Part shown: one piece after another, positions 40,537 to 51,211 of the stretch
Layout of the letters: each line of letters begins with the position of its first letter
Numbering within the stretch: position 1 is the stretch's first letter
NCBI GenBank assembly: GCA_903919615.1
Contig: CAIXIX010000086.1
Location: 17,980-81,979 of the forward strand
Origin: an uncultured Chthonomonas sp.
GTDB taxonomy: Bacteria; Armatimonadota; Chthonomonadetes; Chthonomonadales; Chthonomonadaceae
Direction: 5' to 3'
DNA: 64,000 nucleotides
Made by a program: the position numbers and the translations under genes
The notes under the pieces: model-generated
Database searches by the model: none
Seen by the model: the letters and a program-made list of their open reading frames with translations, nothing else
What the model was told of the DNA's origin: nothing

Positions 40537-41574
40537 ATGTCAACTGCGAAGAGTTATGCCGCATATGATTCCGATTCGTTCCTTGCGCCTTACGCTCTCA
40601 CGCGACGAGAGCCGGGCCCCAACGATGTTGTGATCAATATCCATTACTGCGGTATCTGCCATACAGACATCCACTTTGTTAAGAATGAGCTTGGAATGTC
40701 GCGCTATCCGCTTGTACCAGGTCACGAGATCGCTGGTGTGGTCGAGTCTGTTGGCAGCGGTGTTACTACGTTTTCCGTGGGCGATCGCGTTGGTGTCGGA
40801 TGTATCGTGAACTCGTGCCGAACTTGCGATAGCTGTCTTGCTGAAGAAGAGCAGTACTGCGCCGGTATGGTGATGACTTATGGCCGTGACGACGTGGATG
40901 GATCCATAACACAGGGCGGATACTCCACCAAAGTGGTTGTCGACTCGAAGTATGTGCTGCGTGTTCCAGATAACCTGCCGCTTGATGGCGCCGCTCCGCT
41001 TCTGTGCGCTGGTATCACCACCTACTCGCCGCTGCGCACATGGAACGTAGGCCCTGGCTCAAAGGTTGCGATCATTGGCCTTGGCGGTCTGGGGCACATG
41101 GGCGTAAAGCTTGCTGCAGCGCTCGGCGCAGAGGTCACCGTCATTAGCACCTCAAATCGCAAAGAGACGGATGCCTACCGGCTTGGCGCAAAGCACTTCA
41201 TCATCTCGAAAGATGCCGAAGCGATAACAGCCGCGGCAGGATCATTTGATTTGATTCTGAATACCGTCTCGGCCGCCAGCGAGGTTAACAGCCAGCTAGC
41301 GCTGCTTGCGAAAGATGGAACGATGGTGATGCTGGGCGTCGTGCCAGAGCCAATGCCGGTTGCCTGCCTGCCGCTTATCTTCGGCAGACGACGATTGGCT
41401 GGCTCACTCATCGGAGGAATTGCCGAGACGCAGGAGATGCTCGACTTCTGTGGCGAGCATAATATTGTTTCGGATGTTGAGACGATCTCGGCGGCCGATA
41501 TCAATACTGCGTATGAGCGCGTATTGAAGAGCGATGTTCGGTACCGGTTCGTTATCGATGCGTCGACGTTTTAG
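40537..41574 (+). CDS. Zinc-dependent NAD(P)-alcohol dehydrogenase (cinnamyl/YahK-like)
   Basis: YCGICHTDIHFVKNELGMSRYPLVPGHEIAGVV, GVGCIVNSCRTCDSCLAEEEQYC. Confidence 0.95.
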   Translation: MSTAKSYAAYDSDSFLAPYALTRREPGPNDVVINIHYCGICHTDIHFVKNELGMSRYPLVPGHEIAGVVESVGSGVTTFSVGDRVGVGCIVNSCRTCDSCLAEEEQYCAGMVMTYGRDDVDGSITQGGYSTKVVVDSKYVLRVPDNLPLDGAAPLLCAGITTYSPLRTWNVGPGSKVAIIGLGGLGHMGVKLAAALGAEVTVISTSNRKETDAYRLGAKHFIISKDAEAITAAAGSFDLILNTVSAASEVNSQLALLAKDGTMVMLGVVPEPMPVACLPLIFGRRRLAGSLIGGIAETQEMLDFCGEHNIVSDVETISAADINTAYERVLKSDVRYRFVIDASTF

Positions 41575-41596
41575 GCCTTTATTAGGCGGTTGATCT

Positions 41597-41630
41597 GTTA
41601 ATTGGGGAGCCCTTTGGCTCCCCAATTAAC
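41597..41630. terminator. Bidirectional terminator between convergent genes
   Basis: 15-bp perfect stem GTTAATTGGGGAGCC/GGCTCCCCAATTAAC with CTTT loop. Confidence 0.85.
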
Positions 41631-41637
41631 GTTAAGC

Positions 41638-43422
41638 CTACGGTATCGCAGGGCTAACGATGATGTTGTTCCGTTTGTTGGATTCCTGTACCGTGTTGCT
41701 CGTGTTCACGACAGCAAAGACAAAGAAGCCGATTGCGTCGACTCCCTTTGCAAGCCTGGCCTTTAGCTGAGCCTTGAAAGTAGCGCCCGGCTGAAGGGCC
41801 GGAACAGCAATCTCCTGAAGCAACTGCGAGAACTGTGGGTCGTAGATTCGATCGTCGGAGACGAAAAAACGCATTCTGGAGGCGGGAGCCGGTTCCGTTC
41901 CTGTGTTCTGCACTTCGAACTCGCCTACAATTGTCGCCTGCAGGTCGGCTCCTGCACCCTCGTTCAACTGAGTGACGCTCTTCCAGACACCTGTTAAATC
42001 TGCACCCGCAAGCGTTGGCGCCGGACCACCAGACGACAATCTCGAAATCTGAACAAAATGATTGTTTACGGGACGAAAGTCGTTTTCGTTCGACCGAGCT
42101 ACCGCGTTCTGCCACGCGGATATAAGTGGATGATCCTGATTCGGGTCCTGCGGCTTCAACCTGACTTCAACTGTCATCGTCGCCGATGCTCCAGGCGCAA
42201 GATCCGACGTCTCGGCTCGAGCCACTGAATTAGCAGCCGTTGCGCTGCCCGGTTTTGCAGACACATTCACAACTTCCAGGTTCGGCGACAGCTGGTCCAG
42301 GATGGCTACTCCCGTCGCCGTTGCTGGCCCCCGATTAGTCACCGTTACCGTGCAGACTGCAGTCGCTCCCAGTTTAAGAACATCCGGCATACCTGTTGCC
42401 GTTACGCTCAGGTCGACTTCCGGCAGTTTAGCGCCAACCTGGGCGGAGGTAACCATCCAAACGCGCCCTCCCGCGACAAAGGCGAGGCCATCTTCTCCCC
42501 AGCGGATTAGCTGGCTGCCTGGAGCGCCAGATTCTGGCACGTTGATGGCGCCAAGCGGAGCAAATGTGTGCAGATCGAAGACTTCAATCTTCGCGCCGCG
42601 CCGTTCTCCAGAGAGGAAGAAGACTCGTCCATGGGAGGCATCCGATGCGATTGTTGAGCCATAGCCGTGACCGGGAAACTGACCGATCTTCTGGCCGGCA
42701 ATCGGGTCAATCACAGCGCCTGTGTCCGCGTATAGCAGTCCGTTCTGAGCGGCAGTAAGGTGCTGGTTGCCAATGATTATTCCCTCTTTGTAGCCAACCT
42801 CGAGGACCCCTGTCTCGTCCGCACTCATTGCACGCAATCCGTAGCTGCTGATCTCGTTCTCGAACCCAAACATCAGGCCGGATATGGCATCGTAAACAAG
42901 GCTGTGTCCGCCGTTTATCGCGCTCTTGCGTGTTTCACCCACGGGAGTGAGCACAACGGTTCCCGCCTCACTAGGGCTGCCGCCACGGTTCTGACGTTCC
43001 ACTGCGATGCAATCCGGCGAACCGGGCGCGGCCGCGAGATCTGCCACCGTTACTCCCGCACCTAACTGGATTGTTGGGCCAAGTTTGTGTTCCGCAGTGT
43101 TGTAAACCCGCACAGAATTTGCTCCATTAAGCGCAATGTAAAGAAACTTTCCGCTGGCTGAGAGCGCCATCTTGTCCGGCTCCGCGCCAACAAATGCGCT
43201 CGAAATCAGAGAGCCAGTAACCGGGTTCAGAATCGTAAGAGTATTGGCCTGAGATCCTGCGCCAGCCGCCGATGCCGGAACCGACGCATAGATCACCTGG
43301 TTCGCCTTGTCCCACACGAGGTGCGCTGCGGGGCAGGGGACGTTTTTTGCGTCGTCTGCACGAAGCGGCGCTCCGCAGGCAGCGAAGCTCAAACATGCCA
43401 GGAATAGGCGAAACATTTTCAT
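41638..43422 (-). CDS. Secreted beta-propeller (YncE-like) protein with DUF11/CARDB-like repeats
   Basis: Signal MKMFRLFLACLSFAACGAPLRAD; LKLGATAVCTVTVTNRGPATATGVAILDQLSPNLEVV. Confidence 0.75.
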   Translation of the reverse strand: MKMFRLFLACLSFAACGAPLRADDAKNVPCPAAHLVWDKANQVIYASVPASAAGAGSQANTLTILNPVTGSLISSAFVGAEPDKMALSASGKFLYIALNGANSVRVYNTAEHKLGPTIQLGAGVTVADLAAAPGSPDCIAVERQNRGGSPSEAGTVVLTPVGETRKSAINGGHSLVYDAISGLMFGFENEISSYGLRAMSADETGVLEVGYKEGIIIGNQHLTAAQNGLLYADTGAVIDPIAGQKIGQFPGHGYGSTIASDASHGRVFFLSGERRGAKIEVFDLHTFAPLGAINVPESGAPGSQLIRWGEDGLAFVAGGRVWMVTSAQVGAKLPEVDLSVTATGMPDVLKLGATAVCTVTVTNRGPATATGVAILDQLSPNLEVVNVSAKPGSATAANSVARAETSDLAPGASATMTVEVRLKPQDPNQDHPLISAWQNAVARSNENDFRPVNNHFVQISRLSSGGPAPTLAGADLTGVWKSVTQLNEGAGADLQATIVGEFEVQNTGTEPAPASRMRFFVSDDRIYDPQFSQLLQEIAVPALQPGATFKAQLKARLAKGVDAIGFFVFAVVNTSNTVQESNKRNNIIVSPAIP

Positions 43423-43450
43423 CGGTGTCTCCTGCGTAAAACTAATTGCC

Positions 43451-44755
43451 CTATGCATGCGCCAGTGGCCATTCGGGAGAGCGCTCGCGGTCGAGCCAGC
43501 CGTTCGCCTCTTTATCCCCCACGAACTTCCATGCATGCGGGTCCCACTTCAGCGTTTTTCCGTGCCAGTATGCCAGATTGCCAAGCTGGATAATTGCCAC
43601 AGATCTCGCGCCGGTCTCTACGTCACACAGTGGCTTTTCTCGGCTCCTGATACAGTCGATCCAGTTTCGGTGATGGCCGGGCGACTTAAAGAGATGTACC
43701 TCATCGTTGCGGATTGGCTCCTGGATGAGCCCATCAGGATCCGAAACGAGAACTCCCCGATCTATGTGGAGTGTGCCCTTCGTCCCGGTAAAGAAACAGC
43801 CGGATGGCCCGCCATGAGTCATTTCAATGCCGTTGGCATAGACAAACTTAACCCCCATTCCGCTCGCAGGATCGGCCGGAGGAACGATTTCGACCGGGCC
43901 GGAGTTGTCCATCCCGAGCGCCTACTGAGCGATGTCGTAGTGGTGTGCGCCCATATCCGCATGCGAACCGCCAGAGTACTCACGATAGCTGCGCCATGCG
44001 GGAAAGTGGTTGTGAACCCCCCTCGGGCTCAATGCGGAGTTATATGGACGAGTAGGCGCGGGGCCCAGCCATAGCTTCCAGTCGAGACCAGGCTCCATTG
44101 CCTCTTCGGGGAGGTCGCACCATTTTGATGGACCCCCAACGCCAACGGTAACCGTTTTGATATCTCCAATTCGACCGCTTCGAAGGTATTCGCATGCCTC
44201 GCGAAACTGGCCAAATACGTTGGATCGCTGCTGGCTGCCGGTCTGCATAACCCGTTTATGTTTCCGCACCGCCTCGATACAGCGCTTCGATTCCGCGAGG
44301 GTAAGCGTCATAGGCTTCTCGCAATAGACGTCTTTGCCAGCCTTACAGGCTTCAATAATCGGCTCAGCGTGCCAGTGCTCCGGTGTCGCGATGCATACCG
44401 CATCGACATCTTTGCGAGCAAGAACCTCTCGAAAATCGACATAAGTGTCGCAGGCGCGAGCACGGTCCGAGCCAGCATACGCACTTACAACACGCTGTTT
44501 TGCATGTTCGAGCCGGCTTGCATCGACTTCGCACACCGCGACGATCTGCACATCCTTAAAACCAAGCAGCGTCGGGAGGTGAAAATCGTTGGCCATTTTG
44601 CCGCAGCCAATCACTGCGACATTTATCCTCTCAGAAGGCGCCGTATGTCCGCCCCTTCCGAGCGCAGAGGCTGAGGCAAGTGTAGGCGCGGCTGCGGCCA
44701 GTGCTGCGCCCTGTACGAAACTGCGGCGAGTCATTTTGATTCCTGAATCCTTCAT
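43451..44755 (-). pseudogene. Tat-signal Gfo/Idh/MocA oxidoreductase interrupted by one in-frame TAG (43922-43924)
   Basis: 44755-43922 ends ...GAHHYDIAQ* and the same frame continues ALGMDNSGPVEIVPPADP... to 43451; the stop sits where family members have Trp. Confidence 0.8.
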
Positions 44756-44860
44756 CTGACGATCTCCTGAATATCGAGGGAGGTGCTTTGTGTGCGTATT
44801 CGGCAGAGGTGTGCCTTAATTCCTGCGCGTCTGCGGAAGGGGGTAAGAGGTATACTCGCA

Positions 44861-44880
44861 GTGGTCCAAAATGGGACCAC
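44861..44880. promoter_or_regulatory. Palindrome GTGGTCC-AAAATG-GGACCAC upstream of GH35 gene, candidate operator
   Basis: Perfect 7-bp inverted arms 50 bp before the ATG. Confidence 0.5.
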
Positions 44881-44929
44881 ATTCTGGCGCAACATTTATC
44901 GCGTCTATTTAGCGTGAAAGGCTCGCTGC

Positions 44930-47293
44930 ATGCAGGTCTCATCAGTCAAATTGAATTCTGGTCGCATCCTTCTTCGTTCTCTAGCCACCGGTGCCGCACT
45001 CATCTCAATCACTACTGCGGCGAACGCTCACGCATCTTCCAGCGATGTTAAGCCCGCTTCCGCGAAGTCCTTTGAAATAAAGGCGGGCAGCTTCTTATTG
45101 GATGGCAAGCCTATCCAGCTTATTTCTGGAGAGATCCACTATCCGCGTATTCCCCATGAGTACTGGAGACAGCGGCTTCGGATGGCGAAAGCATGCGGCT
45201 TGAATACGATCACCACTTACGTATTCTGGAATATGCACGAGCCGGAAAAAGGTAAGTTCAATTTCAAGGGTGATGCAGATGTCGCACAGTTCATAAAGAT
45301 CGCCCAGGAAGAGGGGCTGTTTGTTATCCTTCGCCCGGGGCCTTACGTTTGTGCTGAGTGGGATTTCGGCGGTTTCCCTTACTGGCTGTTGAATGAGAAG
45401 GGAATGACTGTACGCACCAGAGATCCGAAGTTTATGGAGTATACGCAGCGCTATTTTTCAGAGCTTGCAAAGCAGCTTATTCCGCTTCAGGTAGATCACG
45501 GCGGCAATATCGTGCAGGTACAGGTGGAGAACGAGTACGGCTCCAACGGCAGTGACCTGGTGTATATGGGAATGGTGAGAGACGCTCTTCTAAAGGCAGG
45601 CTTCACCGCATCCCTGTTTATGTGTGACGGCGGTTCACAGCTCGCGAACGATTATCTCGAAGGGCTGTTGCCAGGCGAGAATGGCGGCAGCGAACCCCAA
45701 ATTAAGGCCAATATCGATAAGTACTATCCAGGGGGGCCCTACTTTGTGCCAGAGCACTACCCGGGCTGGCTGGATCACTGGGGCGCGCCAATGGTGCGTG
45801 TGAGTACTGCAAGTGTGGTCCGTAGTGCTGAGCGAATGCTAAACGGCGGAATTTCGTTTAACTACTACATGTTTCATGGCGGCACCAACTTTGCGTTTAC
45901 CAACGGAGCCAACTTCGGCGGCGCCTTCGAGCCAGACATCACGAGCTACGACTATGATGCGCCAATGGATGAGGCCGGGCGAGCCACACCGAAATATATG
46001 GCGATACGTAATGTCATTGGCTCGTACTTAAAGACGCCGCTGCCAGCGGTGCCAGTGGTTAACCCTGCTATTGCGATTCCCGAGATAAAGCTTGGCATGG
46101 TGGGATCGCTCGCTGGCACATTGCCTGCGCCAGTCGTATCCGCGCATCTAAAAACCATGGAGGATCTTGGGCAAGATTACGGCTTCGTGCTCTATCGAAC
46201 AAGGCTGCATGGCCCCATTGGGGGTAAGCTTGCCATAAAGGATGTTCGGGATTATGCAATCGTTCTGCTCGATGGCAAGCGCATTGCAGTTATTGACAGG
46301 CGCCGCAAGACGACCGCACCCGAGATAACTGCTGGTACCGGAGAACACACCCTGGATATCCTGGTCGAGAACTGTGGCCGAATCAACTTCGGATCCCTGC
46401 TCACCGATAACCACAAGGGGATTACAGAATCCGTGAAGCTTGCCGGCACGGAACTGACTGGCTGGCAGATGTTCAAGCTGCCCTTTGCGAACGTTGCTAA
46501 GCTGAGGTTTGACGGACGGGACGGGGATGGTCCAACGCTCCGCCAGGGGCACTTTGAGATTTCAACGTTAGGCGACTCCTACCTGGATCTCTCCGGCTGG
46601 AATAAGGGTGTTGTTTTCGTGAACGGGCACAATCTTGGCCGGTTCTGGGGAATCGGGCCACAGCAAACTCTCTATCTGCCTGCACCGTGGCTAAAGAAGG
46701 GCGTCAACACAGTTACCGTGCTCGATCTTCTGCCTGGCGAAAAGAGGACGATTGCAGGATTGACCGAACCTCGCCTGGATGAACTGCACAAGGAAGAGGC
46801 GATCGTAAAGAAACGGTCAACTCCCCCGACGATCCCGGCGCCAATCGCTGCCGAACAGGTTGTTTCGGGCGAATTCAAGGCCGGAGATGCTCCTCAGGAT
46901 GTGAAATTCGGCCAGCGCTCCGGGCGATACGTCTGTTTCCAGGCGAAAAGTTCTTATGATGGAGACTATGCCTCCTGCGCGGAGCTTTTCCTCCTCGATG
47001 CAAACGGCAAGCCGCTCGCTCGCGATGGATGGAAGATCTACTATACCGATAGCGAAGAGACGGCGCAAGAGGATGGATCTGCAGAGAATATGATCGATGA
47101 TGATGAGGCCACGATCTGGCATTCGGTGTGGAGTGAAAACCATCCGCCGCTGCCTCATTTCGTCGTGATCGACCTGGGTAAACAGACGCAGTTTAGCGGT
47201 TTGCGATATATCTCACGAAAGGGAGACAAGCCAGCAAAGACGCGGGGCTTTGCTCTCTACGCCAGCGAGAATCCGTTTACTGCCGGCAAATAG
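44930..47293 (+). CDS. GH35 beta-galactosidase with C-terminal discoidin-like domain
   Basis: GEIHYPRIPHEYWRQRLRMAKACGLNTITTYVFWNMHEPEKGKFNF; RPGPYVCAEWDFGGFPYWL; QVENEYGS; MFHGGTNF. Confidence 0.95.
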   Translation: MQVSSVKLNSGRILLRSLATGAALISITTAANAHASSSDVKPASAKSFEIKAGSFLLDGKPIQLISGEIHYPRIPHEYWRQRLRMAKACGLNTITTYVFWNMHEPEKGKFNFKGDADVAQFIKIAQEEGLFVILRPGPYVCAEWDFGGFPYWLLNEKGMTVRTRDPKFMEYTQRYFSELAKQLIPLQVDHGGNIVQVQVENEYGSNGSDLVYMGMVRDALLKAGFTASLFMCDGGSQLANDYLEGLLPGENGGSEPQIKANIDKYYPGGPYFVPEHYPGWLDHWGAPMVRVSTASVVRSAERMLNGGISFNYYMFHGGTNFAFTNGANFGGAFEPDITSYDYDAPMDEAGRATPKYMAIRNVIGSYLKTPLPAVPVVNPAIAIPEIKLGMVGSLAGTLPAPVVSAHLKTMEDLGQDYGFVLYRTRLHGPIGGKLAIKDVRDYAIVLLDGKRIAVIDRRRKTTAPEITAGTGEHTLDILVENCGRINFGSLLTDNHKGITESVKLAGTELTGWQMFKLPFANVAKLRFDGRDGDGPTLRQGHFEISTLGDSYLDLSGWNKGVVFVNGHNLGRFWGIGPQQTLYLPAPWLKKGVNTVTVLDLLPGEKRTIAGLTEPRLDELHKEEAIVKKRSTPPTIPAPIAAEQVVSGEFKAGDAPQDVKFGQRSGRYVCFQAKSSYDGDYASCAELFLLDANGKPLARDGWKIYYTDSEETAQEDGSAENMIDDDEATIWHSVWSENHPPLPHFVVIDLGKQTQFSGLRYISRKGDKPAKTRGFALYASENPFTAGK

Positions 47294-47366
47294 CTGAAGC
47301 GCAGCCGTATCAAACCGCAACAAATTACCTGGCTGGTACGACGTACAGTTCTAAAGGATAGTTAGA

Positions 47367-48887
47367 ATGGCAGAGCAGAATCAAGGCGCAGTTAGCGCCG
47401 ACGGAAAACTTAAGACGACACTGGAGGTGGATATCTCCGGTCTTGAAGCGCAACGGAGCAAGGCTGCTGACGAATCGCTTCCCGTGGTCACCGAGCATTG
47501 CATCGCTGTGAAAGATGGCACGATTAGCTACACCGCTTGTACTGGTCGGCTTCCGTTACTCAGCGATACCGGCGAGGTTGAAGCACGCGTGTTCTTTGTC
47601 GCGTACAGCAGAACTGATGCCGGGCCATCAGAAGATAGGCCGCTGATCTTTTCGTTTAACGGTGGGCCGGGCTCCTCCTCGGTTTGGCTGCATCTAGGCG
47701 CAGTGGGGCCAAAGCGCGTTCTTATGCAGGCGGATGGCCAGATGCCTCCTCCTCCGTTTCGCCTCGAAGATAATCCGCTTACCTGGCTCGAAGATGCCGA
47801 TCTCGTGTTTATCGACCCTGTTGGAACGGGCTACAGCCGTCCAGAAAAGGCAGACGACGGTAAGAAGTACTGGGGGCTCAAGGGCGACATAGCCTCCGTC
47901 GGTCAGTTTATTACCCGGTACCTTACAAAGTACAATCGGTGGTCCTCCCCCTTGTTTCTGGTCGGAGAGAGCTACGGAACAACGCGCGCTGCCGGGCTGG
48001 CAGGATATCTGATTGAGCATGGCGTCGCATTTAACGGCATCATGTTGGTCTCGTCAATCCTTCAGTTTCAAACCGCTCAATTCCATACTGGCAACGATCT
48101 ACCCTATGTTCTTTTCCTGCCAACGTATACCGCAACAGCGTGGTACCACGGCAAACTCGGACCGGAATATCAGGCAGACCTGGAGAAGACGCTTGGTGAG
48201 GTGGAGACGTGGGCGCTCGGCGATTACTCCCGCGCTCTTGCGGCTGGGGACGCACTAAGTGTGGAGGCAACGGCCGAAATCGCAAAGCAGCTTGCGCGGT
48301 TTACCGGGCTCACAGAAAAGTACGTGTTGGACAGCAACCTGCGGATTCAGATCTTCCGATTCTGCAAAGAGCTGCTGCGAGATCAGCGAAGAACCGTTGG
48401 CAGATTGGATTCTCGATTTAAGGGGATTGATGGTTCTATCGTTACGGATGGAATTGAGTTTGATCCCAGCATGGCAGCAATTCGACCACCCTATACGGCA
48501 ACGTTTAATGATTATGTTCGTCGCCAGCTTGGCTATGAGACTGACCTGACCTACCACATTCTCGGCGGAGGAATCAAGACGCCCTGGGAGTGGGATTCTA
48601 ACAACAGCTATGTTGAGACGGGGGATGCGCTGCGTGCGGGCATGGCCCGTAATCCGCACATGAAGCTCTTTGTAGCCTCAGGATATTACGACCTTGCGAC
48701 ACCTTACTTTGCAACCGACTACACGCTAACACACCTGGGTCTCGATGAGGAGTTGCGCAGCAACATAACAACGGCGCGCTACGCCGCTGGCCATATGATG
48801 TACATCGATGTTGCAGAACTGGAGAGGTTAAAACGGGACGTCGCAGAGTTTATTCGAACCACGCTCGATGAGCATCGCGGCAACTAG
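47367..48887 (+). CDS. Serine carboxypeptidase (peptidase S10 family)
   Basis: FSFNGGPGSSSVWLHLGAVGPKR, FLVGESYGTTRAAGLAGYL, SGYYDLATPYFATDYTL, GHMMYID. Confidence 0.92.
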   Translation: MAEQNQGAVSADGKLKTTLEVDISGLEAQRSKAADESLPVVTEHCIAVKDGTISYTACTGRLPLLSDTGEVEARVFFVAYSRTDAGPSEDRPLIFSFNGGPGSSSVWLHLGAVGPKRVLMQADGQMPPPPFRLEDNPLTWLEDADLVFIDPVGTGYSRPEKADDGKKYWGLKGDIASVGQFITRYLTKYNRWSSPLFLVGESYGTTRAAGLAGYLIEHGVAFNGIMLVSSILQFQTAQFHTGNDLPYVLFLPTYTATAWYHGKLGPEYQADLEKTLGEVETWALGDYSRALAAGDALSVEATAEIAKQLARFTGLTEKYVLDSNLRIQIFRFCKELLRDQRRTVGRLDSRFKGIDGSIVTDGIEFDPSMAAIRPPYTATFNDYVRRQLGYETDLTYHILGGGIKTPWEWDSNNSYVETGDALRAGMARNPHMKLFVASGYYDLATPYFATDYTLTHLGLDEELRSNITTARYAAGHMMYIDVAELERLKRDVAEFIRTTLDEHRGN

Positions 48888-49326
48888 CTCGCAGTTGGGC
48901 TAGCGCGGTAAAGAAGTCGGAACGATGGTTAGCTCAGCTGTTTCGCTTCACTCTGATGGCATCATCCGATTTTCCAGTGCGGACCGGTGAAATCCACAGC
49001 GAAACGGCGACGAAGGCTCTGCCTATAAGCCAGATCGGTGACATCGCTGCACGAAGAAGTCGGCTGAAAAATATGGCCTGTTTAGATGGAGTTCCTGAAC
49101 TAGACACTGTTAAACCTGCTCCCATCACGTGGAGTGGCAAATTCTCACGAGTAAAGCGCTGCCTGGCGGAAGAGTCGCGCTGTGCTCCGGTACGATTTAC
49201 TACGGTTTACGAACTTGGTATACAGTACCCTGATTGCGGCAGGCATTAAACATGTTTTCTGACAGATCTCTTAAAATGCACTAAAGATTAATGCGGATAA
49301 ATAACATTCGCAGAAGGGCAAATACA

Positions 49327-49836
49327 ATGTTTATTCGAAGCTCACAGATTGCGCTGTGCGGAGCAGTTCTCCTTTCTCTTTCTGTTGGCGCCGTCCACGC
49401 TGATCCTACTGCAGATGCGCGCAAGGCAATTCAGGCACAGTACGATGTGTCTAATGCCGCAACAGTTAAAAAAGATGTGAAGGCTGCTATTTCGATCTAT
49501 ACTCCAGACCGGACTATTGTCGACTCTAAGGGGAAGAGCACCAATATGGATGTGGTAAAAGCACAGATCACCGCCATATTTGCTCAAGCTGCTTCTTTCA
49601 AGGCAAACTCCGCTATTCAAACGATCAAATTGACGAAGGACACGGCAGCGGTTCGGGTGAAGGAGCATGGCGTAGTGATTCTTCCAAATCCAACGACCAA
49701 AAAGTCAACCACACTTGTCCTTGATTCCGTTTCTGAGGATACGTGGGTGAAGACTGGCAAAGTTTGGCTTCAAAAACTTTCCAAACTCGTATCACAATCG
49801 GTTAAGCAGGACGGAAAGCCGCTTCCTGTACAGTAA
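49327..49836 (+). CDS. Secreted small protein, NTF2/SnoaL-like (DUF4440-like), paralog A
   Basis: Signal peptide; DPTADARKAIQAQYDVSNAATVKKDVKAAISIYTPDRTIVDSKGK. Confidence 0.7.
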   Translation: MFIRSSQIALCGAVLLSLSVGAVHADPTADARKAIQAQYDVSNAATVKKDVKAAISIYTPDRTIVDSKGKSTNMDVVKAQITAIFAQAASFKANSAIQTIKLTKDTAAVRVKEHGVVILPNPTTKKSTTLVLDSVSEDTWVKTGKVWLQKLSKLVSQSVKQDGKPLPVQ

Positions 49837-49999
49837 ACTCTGAGTGGTAAAAGTGATTGCAGCGCCTATACAAGCAAGCTCGAATTACTCATGAAATTCG
49901 TAATGGACAGGCGCAGCAAGCGGCGCAACTACCATACGTGAATAATGCAGGCTAGTGCGCGCTAGCGCAAAAACGACGCGAGGGGTACAGGTAATCTGG

Positions 50000-50509
50000 A
50001 TGACGAAAAAGAATGGAATCGCTGTTTTGTGTGCGATTGCAGCGCTAATACTTGGCGGCGCTGCTGCGCATGCTGATCCTGCTTCGGATGCTCGAAAGGC
50101 AATACAAGCCCAGTATGATGCAAGCAATGCAGCCGCCGCAAAGAAAAACCTTAAAGCATATATCGCAATCTACGCTCCTCAGTTTACGCGAGTAGACCCT
50201 AAGGGTAAGATCAGCGACTACAAGCGGATAAGGCAGCAGATGGCGCTCAAGTTTTCGCAGACGGCTAGTGTCAGCGGATCGACCAACGTTGCCAGCGTCA
50301 AATTAACTGGCGCCACGGCAACAGTTCACACAACGGATCACCATGTGTTTGCTTACTCTAGCCCGCAATCCGGAAGTGTACAAAAACTATCTCTGGATGT
50401 AATCGCAGACGATACATGGACTTTCTCCAATGGTGCGTGGTTGTTGACAGGCTCAAAAGCGACCAGCGAAAAGTGGTTTGTCGATGGCAAGCCAGCTCCT
50501 GCGCCATAA
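50000..50509 (+). CDS. Secreted small protein, NTF2/SnoaL-like, paralog B
   Basis: Signal peptide; DPASDARKAIQAQYDASNAAAAKKNLKAYIAIYAPQFTRVDPKGK. Confidence 0.7.
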   Translation: MTKKNGIAVLCAIAALILGGAAAHADPASDARKAIQAQYDASNAAAAKKNLKAYIAIYAPQFTRVDPKGKISDYKRIRQQMALKFSQTASVSGSTNVASVKLTGATATVHTTDHHVFAYSSPQSGSVQKLSLDVIADDTWTFSNGAWLLTGSKATSEKWFVDGKPAPAP

Positions 50510-50512
50510 GCG

Positions 50513-51211
50513 CTAGTCGTCTTGCGGTCCCCGAAACCGATAACCTACGCCAGGGATGGCAAGAATGCGCCGTGGTGACGTGAGACCCGGTTCCAGCTTG
50601 CGTCTAAGATTGCAGATGTGTACATGGACCGGTCTTACATCTGTATTTCCCGGTCCCCACACTGCCAGCAGCAGTTGTTCATACGTCATCGCTCTGTCCC
50701 GGTTCTTGACAAGCGCCTTTAACAACTCAAATTCGATTTTAGTCAAATGTAGCGGTACGTTGTCTCGCAGTACTTCCCGTTTGTCTAAGTCCATCTTGAT
50801 GAGATCCCAGCTGTACACCTGATCCGAAGCCTGCTCTTTGGCAGCGGACACTCGGCGCAATACCGCACGTATCCTTGCGATAAGCTCACCCATGTGAAAT
50901 GGCTTTGTGAGATAGTCGTCGCCACCGATCTCCAGCGCAGATACCTTTGTCTGCGGGGTGTCCGACGCGGTCACCATTATGATAGGCACGCTGTAAAGCG
51001 CTCGTAACCTGCGGCAGACCTCGATGCCATCCATGTCCGGCAGACCGATATCAAGCAGTATCATTTCAGGCAAGCCGTCTTGAGCATATTTTAGCGCCTC
51101 ACCGCCCGATCCAGCGATACGCACTGAATATCCACGTGTGGTGAGCTGGCTGGCAAGAAGCCGCTGCATGTTCACATCATCTTCAACCACAAGTATTTCA
51201 GCGTCGTTCAT
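50513..51211 (-). CDS. OmpR/KdpE-type response regulator
   Basis: ILVVEDDVNMQRLL, MILLDIGLPDMDGIEVC, VTASDTPQTKVSALEIGGDDYLTKPF; winged-helix C-terminus. Confidence 0.95.
   Translation of the reverse strand: MNDAEILVVEDDVNMQRLLASQLTTRGYSVRIAGSGGEALKYAQDGLPEMILLDIGLPDMDGIEVCRRLRALYSVPIIMVTASDTPQTKVSALEIGGDDYLTKPFHMGELIARIRAVLRRVSAAKEQASDQVYSWDLIKMDLDKREVLRDNVPLHLTKIEFELLKALVKNRDRAMTYEQLLLAVWGPGNTDVRPVHVHICNLRRKLEPGLTSPRRILAIPGVGYRFRGPQDD

Noticed and set aside
48956-49249. 97-aa plus-strand ORF
   Set aside because: No signal, domain or RBS evidence; probably intergenic
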